A stretch of DNA of 6,120 nucleotides, from positions 1-6,120 of the forward strand of contig SLOH01000159.1 of assembly GCA_007132595.1 (NCBI GenBank), in the 5' to 3' direction. Source of the stretch: Waddliaceae bacterium. Its GTDB lineage: Bacteria > Chlamydiota > Chlamydiia > Chlamydiales > SLOH01. Made by a program: the position numbers and the translations under genes. This document shows positions 1-5,221 of the stretch, in pieces. Below the pieces are notes generated by a model. It worked only from the letters and a program-made list of their open reading frames with translations, did not search any database and was not told where the DNA came from. Within the stretch, counting starts at the first letter, position 1. The number at the start of each line of letters is the position of its first letter.

Positions 1-100
1 AACCGGAGAACACTTCTGGCAAGGGAAAATCGCCCTTAAGGCTGCTACATTCCTGTCCTGACCTGATTCGGACTATCCCAATCCAAAAGGTCCCCGGAAG
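1..100 (-). ncRNA. ffs: Small bacterial signal recognition particle RNA (4.5S type)
   Basis: This is the RNA scaffold of the signal recognition particle, which binds Ffh and, with FtsY, targets nascent membrane proteins. On the minus strand the conserved domain IV hairpin is complete. GG (63-62) pairs CC (41-40), the asymmetric loop UCAGG (61-57) faces AGCAG (46-42), and ACA (56-54) pairs UGU (49-47) around a GGAA tetraloop (53-50). Further out, CUUUUGG (89-83) pairs CCAGAAG (19-13), and CCGGGGA (97-91) pairs UCUCCGG (9-3). The whole RNA therefore folds into one long hairpin of about 100 nt, the usual size of the short bacterial form without an Alu domain. The 5' end near 98-100 is inferred from the promoter at 106-134. 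The 3' end and terminator lie at or beyond the left edge. The domain IV match makes the identity very likely; the exact ends are uncertain. Confidence 0.93.
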
Positions 101-105
101 TAAAA

Positions 106-134
106 AGTATACATAGATATGAAAAATAAAGCAA
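106..134 (-). promoter_or_regulatory. Sigma70-like promoter of the SRP RNA gene
   Basis: Reading the minus strand, TTGCTT (134-129) is followed after exactly 17 bases by TATACT (111-106). Six to eight bases further lies position 98-100, just outside the outer stem of the SRP RNA. The -35 hexamer sits inside codons 4-6 of the divergent plus-strand gene that starts at 119. The match to the consensus and the position relative to the RNA make this a strong prediction, though not experimentally shown. Confidence 0.75.
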
Positions 135-1213
135 TTTTTATCGCAGCTACCGGTCAACATGTTGGAAAGACGACGCTTTGTCTCGGGATCTATTCGGGGA
201 TCTTAAAACGTCTAAAAAATGTCGGGTTTATTAAGCCGGTCGGCCAGCACCATATTCAAACAGAAGACGGCACTTTAGTTGATAAAGATGCGGCGATTTT
301 TCACAAAAGATTTGGCCTGACAACTCCTTGGAAAGTGATGAGCCCAATCATTATTCCGCGCGGATTTACGCGTGGGTATCTCGATCATGTTTTTGCGCTT
401 AGTGACTTAAAAAGCACGATCCAAAGCGCCTTTGATACGATACAAAAGGCGTGTAATTTTACACTTGTCGAAGGAACGGGTCATGTGGGCGTTGGTTCCA
501 TCATCGATTTAAATAATGCCGATGTTGCTAAGCTTTTAAATATTGAGATTGTCATTATCGCCTCTGGCGGGCTTGGCTCATCGATTGATAAACTGGCGTT
601 AAATATTGCCCTTTGCGAGCGGGTCGGGGTGAAAGTCCGCGGAGTCATTCTCAATAAGGTGCGTAGCGATAAGCAAGAGATGATTCTCAAGTATTATAAA
701 AAGGCGCTAAAAAAATGGGATATTCCCCTGATCGGCTGCGTGCCGTATCTGGACTTTCTCTCTCAACCGACAATGAAGGATTTTGAATTTCTTTTTAATA
801 CCGAGCTCATTTCAGGTCATCAGCATCACTACCGCCACTTTCGTCACGTGCGACTTGTGGCAGGTTCGATTGAGACCTACCAAAAGGAGATGGTGCCAAA
901 TGAGCTTGTCATTACTCCTGCAAGTCGCGAAAAAATCATCCTAGCGACGCTTCACCAGCATGAAAAATACGCAAGTCGTGGTGATGATTATGAGGGAGGG
1001 CTAATCCTGACCGGAAAACACAAACTGTCTGACAAAGTATTAAAACTGCTGGAAAAGATTGATATCCCAATCATTTATGCTCCTGTCGATAGTTACGAGG
1101 CGATGGAAAAAATCACGTCTTATAAGACAAAGATTCGCATTCATGACATTGAGAAAATCAATCAGGCGATCGAACATGTCGAGAAGTATATAGAGATCGA
1201 TCAACTGCTCTAG
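119..1213 (+). CDS. BioD-like P-loop ATPase with DRTGG domain (phosphotransacetylase N-terminal-like protein)
   Basis: The 364-residue protein has two recognisable parts. Residues 1 to about 215 form a dethiobiotin synthetase/CobQ-like P-loop domain: Walker A ATGQHVGKTT (10-19), the BioD-type segment GFIKPVGQ, a VEGTGHVGVG strand-loop matching the BioD VEGAGG motif, and GVILNKV near the end of the fold. Residues about 225-345 resemble a DRTGG domain, with the hallmark stretch ELVITPASREKIILATL followed by GGLILTG. In long phosphotransacetylases (Pta) these two modules precede the catalytic PTA_PTB domain; here the protein stops before it, so acetyl-phosphate synthesis is not expected. Stand-alone copies are usually annotated as 'phosphotransacetylase family' or AAA ATPase and have no firm function. 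No good Shine-Dalgarno precedes the ATG, but the P-loop begins ten residues in, as normal for the fold. A true BioD is less likely because BioD is about 220 residues. Confidence 0.85.
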   Translation: MKNKAIFIAATGQHVGKTTLCLGIYSGILKRLKNVGFIKPVGQHHIQTEDGTLVDKDAAIFHKRFGLTTPWKVMSPIIIPRGFTRGYLDHVFALSDLKSTIQSAFDTIQKACNFTLVEGTGHVGVGSIIDLNNADVAKLLNIEIVIIASGGLGSSIDKLALNIALCERVGVKVRGVILNKVRSDKQEMILKYYKKALKKWDIPLIGCVPYLDFLSQPTMKDFEFLFNTELISGHQHHYRHFRHVRLVAGSIETYQKEMVPNELVITPASREKIILATLHQHEKYASRGDDYEGGLILTGKHKLSDKVLKLLEKIDIPIIYAPVDSYEAMEKITSYKTKIRIHDIEKINQAIEHVEKYIEIDQLL

Positions 1214-2202
1214 CGCTCAAGGTTGAACGTGAAATTTTTCATACATTCCGCAGTTTTGCATGTGCGAAGATGCGGGCATCTTTTCTCAAATGTGACCGAA
1301 TATGGACAGGATCCTTGCACAAACTGATCGTTTGGCGCGTACTTACTGCCGGAGGAGGGACCGAAAAAGGCAAAGGTCGCAACTTTAGTTGTCGCGGCTA
1401 AATGCAAGGGAAGCGAGTCCATGGCAACGACAAGATCCATCTTAGCCATCAGATTTTGCAGAGCGGGAAGGGCAAGTTTTGGCGTGAGAATCGAGCGGTC
1501 TTTAAATGTGCGATGCAACTCTTCAGAGCCTCGTTTTTCTTCCTCATTTCCCCAGATAAAATAAAAGCAAGTGTGGCTAGAAAATGTGTGCAAGAATGTT
1601 TTCAAATCGTTAATTGGAAGCGTCTTATTTGGCCAAGCGGCCCCGGCGGCAACCATTACCTTCGGTTTGCATGTGCGGACCATCGAATCGATCAAATCTT
1701 TCTCTTTCTCAGAAATTTGTAGAGTGACCTTTTGCTCGGGAGAATTCGTCTCCTCTGCAAAAACGGAGGTTAGAAAATAGAGGTAATCATGTCGAATATT
1801 CTTTCCCTTTGGCGGATTGACCCGCGTATCTGTGAAGAGTAGATTGGGCCACTCAGCGACCGTTTGATATCCAAAGCCGATTTTCTTTAAGGCCCTTGCC
1901 AATCGTGTCACGAGGCCGGACTTAATATTGCCTTGCAGATCAAAGAGTAGATCGTATGTTTCGGACCTTAATCGTCTGATAAAATCTTTTAGGGAGGCGA
2001 GATTTTGACCTTTTCTCCACTCTTGGCTACTAAGACAAATGCTGTTTTGGATCATAGGGTGGGCATCGAGAAGGGCGGAAAAAGGCTCTTCCACGGCATA
2101 ATCAATTTGCGCATCCGGAAAGCGCCTCTTTAATTCGGCAATGAAAGGAAAGGTGTGGATAATGTCGCCGAGCGAAGATGTTTTGACGATCAGGATTTTC
2201 AT
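1210..2202 (-). CDS. waaC: Glycosyltransferase family 9, lipopolysaccharide heptosyltransferase (WaaC-like)
   Basis: The 330-residue protein is a GT-B fold, family 9 glycosyltransferase, expected to move a heptose from ADP-heptose to the Kdo-lipid A core on the inner face of the cytoplasmic membrane. The N-terminus MKILIVKTSSLGDIIHT closely matches E. coli WaaC, including the catalytic-base aspartate at position 13. The C-terminal half carries VAAGAAWPNKTLP and the donor-site segment AMDSLPLHLAA (about 260-270) followed by FFGPSSGSKYAP. The tail has four cysteines (about 299, 309, 315, 320) spaced as CP..., CP..., C..., ECM, recalling the cysteine-rich end of WaaF/WaaQ relatives, so WaaC versus WaaF is not certain. 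It starts 32 bases after the pseudouridine synthase stop with only a weak ribosome-binding site (AGAG), and is probably the last gene of the pheS transcript. Its stop overlaps that of the opposing gene. Family is secure; exact acceptor is inferred. Confidence 0.85.
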   Translation of the reverse strand: MKILIVKTSSLGDIIHTFPFIAELKRRFPDAQIDYAVEEPFSALLDAHPMIQNSICLSSQEWRKGQNLASLKDFIRRLRSETYDLLFDLQGNIKSGLVTRLARALKKIGFGYQTVAEWPNLLFTDTRVNPPKGKNIRHDYLYFLTSVFAEETNSPEQKVTLQISEKEKDLIDSMVRTCKPKVMVAAGAAWPNKTLPINDLKTFLHTFSSHTCFYFIWGNEEEKRGSEELHRTFKDRSILTPKLALPALQNLMAKMDLVVAMDSLPLHLAATTKVATFAFFGPSSGSKYAPNDQFVQGSCPYSVTFEKRCPHLRTCKTAECMKNFTFNLER

Positions 2203-2234
2203 ACGCGCTCTATCGTTTGATGAACTTCGGCTTG

Positions 2235-3050
2235 CTATCTTGGGATCAGCTCTTTGAAATCTTTGGGAATCGGCGCCGTGATCTCAAGCCGCTCTTTTGT
2301 GATTGGGTGGGTAAAGCTGACCATGTGCGCATGGAGCATGACGCGCGCAACACTTGCCTTATAGCTAAATGTTCGACTGTATTGGAAGTCTCCTAAAATT
2401 GGGTTTCCAAGTGTCTTCATGTGTACGCGAATTTGATGGGTCCGCCCTGTTTCTATCAGGCAAGAGATCATCGCGTGTGTGGCAGATTTCTTTTCTATAT
2501 TCCAGTGCGTAATGCTCGGTTTGCCCCACTTGCTAACACCGCAGGTGACTTGATTTCCTTTGCGACTCATGACGCGCACGTTTTGTTCGATTGTTCCTTT
2601 TTTTCCCTTTGGGACGCCGTCGACAATTGCGAGGTATTTTTTCTTCACACGGCGCTCGCGGAAAAGTTTCACCATCTCTTGGTAGGCGGTGTGTGATTTA
2701 GCGAGAATAATGACGCCGGTTGTCTGATGGTCCAGGCGATGGACAAGTCGGTAGGGTGGCATAAATTTTTCATCGCATGTGGTCCACGCTTGCTTATCCA
2801 CAATAATGAGGTGATCATCTTCAAAAAGGACGTTCGGCTTTTTTTCTTCTATATCTTTTTGAAGGAAAGTGATTCGGTCGCCCTTCTTCACGCGGAAAGA
2901 GGCGTAGCGTTCGGTCACGCCATTGACTTGGCATCGGTTTTTTTCCAGGTCGCTTTTCAGGGCGCGCAAGGAACATGCTCCTTTCATTTGATCATGAAGG
3001 AAATGGACGAGGCGCATAGGTTGATGAGAGTTCACTTGGAATTTTAGCAT
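2235..3050 (-). CDS. RluA-family RNA pseudouridine synthase with S4 domain
   Basis: The 271-residue enzyme converts specific uridines of structured RNA, most often 23S rRNA, to pseudouridine. Residues about 12-65 form an S4 RNA-binding domain ending in the typical VKKGDRITF turn. The catalytic core follows, with motif II LVHRLDHQTTGVIILAKS, in which D107 of HRLD is the expected nucleophile, and motif III GRTHQIRVHM (202-211) followed by GNPILGD. The order S4 then HRLD core is that of RluC/RluD-type enzymes; which uridine is modified cannot be told from the sequence, so no symbol is given. The ATG overlaps the last seven bases of pheS (shared ATGCTAA). AGGTG at 3059-3055 is a modest ribosome-binding site four bases before the start, which suggests translational coupling to pheS. 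Confidence 0.92.
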   Translation of the reverse strand: MLKFQVNSHQPMRLVHFLHDQMKGACSLRALKSDLEKNRCQVNGVTERYASFRVKKGDRITFLQKDIEEKKPNVLFEDDHLIIVDKQAWTTCDEKFMPPYRLVHRLDHQTTGVIILAKSHTAYQEMVKLFRERRVKKKYLAIVDGVPKGKKGTIEQNVRVMSRKGNQVTCGVSKWGKPSITHWNIEKKSATHAMISCLIETGRTHQIRVHMKTLGNPILGDFQYSRTFSYKASVARVMLHAHMVSFTHPITKERLEITAPIPKDFKELIPR

Positions 3051-4075
3051 GAGACACCTGAAAATTGTTTTAAAAATCGGGTGTTGTTTTCTGTAAACAT
3101 CCGAATATCTCGGATGCCGTGCTTAATCATCGCCACTCGCTCAACACCCATCCCCCAAGCAAATCCGGTATACTCTTCCGGGTCGATGGCGCCGTTTTTC
3201 AGCACTTCAGGATGCACAAGCCCAGCTCCTGCGATTTCAAGCCAGCCTGTCTGTTTGCAAAGCCCACACCCTCGGCCTTTGCAGGTGAGACACCGGATAT
3301 CCACTTCAATTCCGGGCTCAACGAATGGAAAATAACTCGGTCTGTATCGCATTTCAATGTCGCAATCAAAAAGGCGTTTAAGATAGTCGTCCATTGTGGA
3401 AAGAAGCTCGACAAAGGTGACGTTTTTATCGATATAGAGAGCTTCGACTTGATGAAAAAAGACGTGTGATCTTGCGGTGATGGTCTCATTGCGATACACA
3501 TTTCCGGGAGCAATAATGCGAATGGGGGGTTTATGTTTCTCCATCACGCGAATTTGAACGTTACTTGTATGGGTCCGAAGAAGCATATCGGGACTTAAAT
3601 AAAACGTGTCCTGCATGTCTCTTGCCGGATGGTCGGGTGGAAAATTGAGCGCTTCGAAGTTATAAAAGTCGTTGTCAATGTCGGGACCGTATTGAACAGA
3701 AAATCCCATTTCCACAAGACCATCGATCATGTCGTCAAGGGTTTGATTGATAATGTGTTTTCTTCCGGAGAATCGTTTTTTTCCCGGTAGAGAGATATCG
3801 ACCACTTCTTCCTGAAGCTGTTTCTCTTCTTCTTTTTCTATTAAAAAATAACTTCTCTCTTGTAGCTTATCTGTAATGGTCGTTTTCAGAATGTTGACTT
3901 TTTCGCCAAACTTGGGGCGGTCTTCTTTGGATAGGTCTTTCAGGTGTGGCATGAGGGACTGAACGCTCCCCTTTCTGCCCAAGTATTTGATACGGAGCTG
4001 CTCTAGCTTTTCGGTCGAGTCTACTGTTTCGATTTCTTGTAGAAACTCTTTTTTAATCTCCTCGATCTGTTTCAC
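3044..4075 (-). CDS. pheS: Phenylalanyl-tRNA synthetase alpha subunit
   Basis: PheS is the catalytic subunit of the (alpha-beta)2 synthetase that charges tRNA-Phe in the cytoplasm. From the preferred GTG start the protein has 343 residues. An N-terminal helical, Lys/Glu-rich coiled-coil arm fills about 1-90. The class II core follows: motif 1 around GFSVQYGPDIDNDFYNFEAL, motif 2 as IRIIAPGNVYRNETITARSH leading to FHQVEALYI, and motif 3 as GFAWGMGVERVAMIKHGI. A CxxC-x4-CxxC cluster (262-273) precedes GWLEIAGAGLVHP; this probable zinc knuckle is known in many bacterial PheS proteins. I chose GTG at 4075 because GAGGA (4088-4084) lies 8 bases upstream. A longer reading from TTG at 4090 would start inside the terminator U-tract, before that ribosome-binding site. 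The next gene downstream is a pseudouridine synthase instead of pheT. Confidence 0.96.
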   Translation of the reverse strand: MKQIEEIKKEFLQEIETVDSTEKLEQLRIKYLGRKGSVQSLMPHLKDLSKEDRPKFGEKVNILKTTITDKLQERSYFLIEKEEEKQLQEEVVDISLPGKKRFSGRKHIINQTLDDMIDGLVEMGFSVQYGPDIDNDFYNFEALNFPPDHPARDMQDTFYLSPDMLLRTHTSNVQIRVMEKHKPPIRIIAPGNVYRNETITARSHVFFHQVEALYIDKNVTFVELLSTMDDYLKRLFDCDIEMRYRPSYFPFVEPGIEVDIRCLTCKGRGCGLCKQTGWLEIAGAGLVHPEVLKNGAIDPEEYTGFAWGMGVERVAMIKHGIRDIRMFTENNTRFLKQFSGVSC

Positions 4076-4083
4076 TATGCATT

Positions 4084-4088
4084 TCCTC
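4084..4088 (-). promoter_or_regulatory. Ribosome-binding site that fixes the pheS GTG start
   Basis: On the minus strand GAGGA (4088-4084) is followed by eight bases and then GTG at 4075-4073. It touches the ten-T tract of the terminator directly. A TTG two bases upstream of it, at 4090-4088, cannot be served by it, so the GTG is the likelier initiation codon. Confidence 0.7.
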
Positions 4089-4121
4089 AAAAAAAAAAGC
4101 GAGGCCCTAATTGACCTCGCT
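4089..4121 (-). terminator. Rho-independent terminator between rplT and pheS
   Basis: On the minus strand a 7-bp perfect stem AGCGAGG (4121-4115) / CCTCGCT (4104-4098), allowing for the strand turn, closes a ten-base loop (4114-4105). Its T overlaps the start of a run of ten T residues (4098-4089). This is a textbook intrinsic terminator. It starts about 16 bases after the rplT stop, so it ends the infC-rpmI-rplT transcript. It ends only 13 bases before the pheS GTG, leaving no space for another promoter after it. Confidence 0.88.
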
Positions 4122-4136
4122 AAAGCTTACTTGTCA

Positions 4137-4493
4137 TTAAACCAATGCGTTTTTTGCACGAGCAGCTATTCCTGCAAACCCTTCCGGGTCGCGAACAGCT
4201 AGATCGGCAAGCATTTTTCGATCCACATCACATTTGGCTAATTTCAAGCCGTGAATCAATTTACTATATGACATCCCTTGGATCTTAGAGGCGACTGAAA
4301 TACGTGTAATCCATAAACTGCGAAAATCCCTTTTCTTCATCTTGCGGTGCTTGTAATTGAACGCAAGCGCTCTCATTACAGCGTCAAGAGTCATTTTCAA
4401 GTGATTTTTACGGTCACCATAAAATCCTTTGGCTCGCTTGAGTAATCTTTTCTTCCGGCGATGGGTTGCAACAGCGTTTGTTACTCTAGCCAT
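4137..4493 (-). CDS. rplT: 50S ribosomal protein L20
   Basis: L20 is a primary 23S rRNA-binding protein needed for early assembly of the large subunit. The 118-residue product has the usual family length. It begins MARVTNAVATHRRKKRLLKRAKGF in the standard L20 pattern: a very basic extended arm, then the conserved RRDFRxLWITRI-type block (here KKRDFRSLWITRISVA, about 53-68), then the globular C-terminal domain with SYSKLIHGLK and VDRKMLADLA. An excellent ribosome-binding site, GGAGG at 4505-4501, lies seven bases before the ATG, and the gene follows rpmI by 13 bases. In E. coli and Bacillus, L20 represses its own operon through a leader structure; no long leader is available here, so I cannot see that control. 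Confidence 0.99.
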   Translation of the reverse strand: MARVTNAVATHRRKKRLLKRAKGFYGDRKNHLKMTLDAVMRALAFNYKHRKMKKRDFRSLWITRISVASKIQGMSYSKLIHGLKLAKCDVDRKMLADLAVRDPEGFAGIAARAKNALV

Positions 4494-4506
4494 GATTATT
4501 CCTCCA

Positions 4507-4704
4507 TTACTCTACGCACATCATGCGCTTGTATGTTTTAAGATGAGCATCAGAAACCAATTGATCTTTGGCAAGCTGACGCTTCCTTTTCGGCGACTTC
4601 TTCGTTAAGATGTGGCGCAAACCGGGTCGCCGACGTTTGAGCTTCCCTGTTGCAGTCAATTTAAAACGAGACGCAACCGACTTGTTTGTTTTCATTTTAG
4701 GCAC
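4507..4704 (-). CDS. rpmI: 50S ribosomal protein L35
   Basis: L35 is a small basic protein of the large ribosomal subunit. The 65-residue product starts [20 protein letters not shown], the near-invariant L35 opening, continues with a basic [11 protein letters not shown] stretch, and ends YKRMM plus three residues, as in the chlamydial L35 I recall. The start is GTG (4704-4702), with AGGAG overlapping the infC stop (TAGGAG) about seven bases upstream. ATG three codons later would remove the conserved PK opening, so the GTG is preferred. It is ten bases from infC and 13 from rplT, clearly one transcript with both. Confidence 0.98.
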   Translation of the reverse strand: MPKMKTNKSVASRFKLTATGKLKRRRPGLRHILTKKSPKRKRQLAKDQLVSDAHLKTYKRMMCVE

Positions 4705-4714
4705 TGTTTTTCTC

Positions 4715-5221
4715 CTACTTTTTCTTGCTGACCGGAGCTAACACGACAGTCAAAAACCGCCCCATCAACTTCGGCGTTGATTCGGGACTGGCGATATCGT
4801 TTAACTCCTCGCACATTTTTCGTACGACTCGCTCACCAATTTCGGGATGGGCTCTTTCTCTTCCGCGAAACATGCAAGTGATCTTCACCTTGTTTCCCTT
4901 GGACAAAAAGTCCCGTGCGTGTCTGAGTTTTGTGTCAACGTCATGCTGTTCAATATTTGGCTTGACCTTGACTTCTTTTACTTTAATCTGATGTTGAGAT
5001 TTCTTACTCTCTTTCTCCCGCTTCGTTTGATCATATCTAAACTTACCGTAGTCCATGATCTTACACACGGGGGGCGATGCGTTCGGAGCGATCTCAATAA
5101 GATCTAACCCCTCTTCTTCGGAAATTTTCAACGCTTCTGGAACAGAAAGAACTCCAATCTGCTCTCCATTTGCGCCGATGACTCGAATCTTTGGCGCTCG
5201 AATTTTGCGATTAATTCTCAA
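4715..5221 (-). CDS. infC: Translation initiation factor IF-3
   Basis: IF-3 binds the 30S subunit, prevents 50S joining and rejects non-canonical start codons and tRNAs. The 168-residue protein, read from TTG at 5221, has the N-terminal domain ([20 protein letters not shown] through [18 protein letters not shown]), the lysine-rich linker ([22 protein letters not shown]) and the C-terminal domain ([17 protein letters not shown] through [14 protein letters not shown]). No in-frame ATG or GTG exists between the upstream in-frame stop (TAA, 5233-5231) and the first internal Met deep in the N-domain, so initiation must be non-AUG. Candidates are TTG at 5221, ATT at 5215 and ACG at 5230. GAGGT at 5237-5233 leaves 11 bases to the TTG, which I prefer. 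The start overlaps the end of the upstream ThrRS-like gene by 11 bases. Identity is certain; the start is less so. Confidence 0.97.
   Translation of the reverse strand: MRINRKIRAPKIRVIGANGEQIGVLSVPEALKISEEEGLDLIEIAPNASPPVCKIMDYGKFRYDQTKREKESKKSQHQIKVKEVKVKPNIEQHDVDTKLRHARDFLSKGNKVKITCMFRGRERAHPEIGERVVRKMCEELNDIASPESTPKLMGRFLTVVLAPVSKKK

Noticed and set aside
108..113. TATACA on the plus strand as a -10 box for a leaderless 119-1213 mRNA
   Set aside because: There is no recognisable -35 about 17 bases upstream, and the bases are already explained by the opposite-strand SRP RNA promoter, which they partly mirror.
3081..3513. Overlapping open frames on both strands inside pheS, and similar ones inside the other genes
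   Set aside because: They lie wholly within well-recognised genes, show no family motifs and have low-complexity, shadow-like composition.
4088..4090. TTG at 4090 as the pheS start
   Set aside because: It overlaps the terminator U-tract and precedes the only ribosome-binding site; GTG at 4075 has correct spacing.
4120..4137. Five-codon open frame (MTSKL) on the minus strand starting within the rplT stop and ending in the terminator stem, a possible pheS leader peptide
   Set aside because: It contains no phenylalanine codon and has no Shine-Dalgarno site, so it does not resemble the E. coli pheM leader; chance is more likely.
4050..4140. T-box riboswitch upstream of pheS
   Set aside because: The space between rplT and pheS is about 60 bases and lacks the T-box sequence and specifier stem.
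4494..4506. L20-binding leader or pseudoknot controlling rpmI-rplT
   Set aside because: The gaps before rpmI and rplT are 10 and 13 bases and I could not find a convincing long-range pairing by eye.
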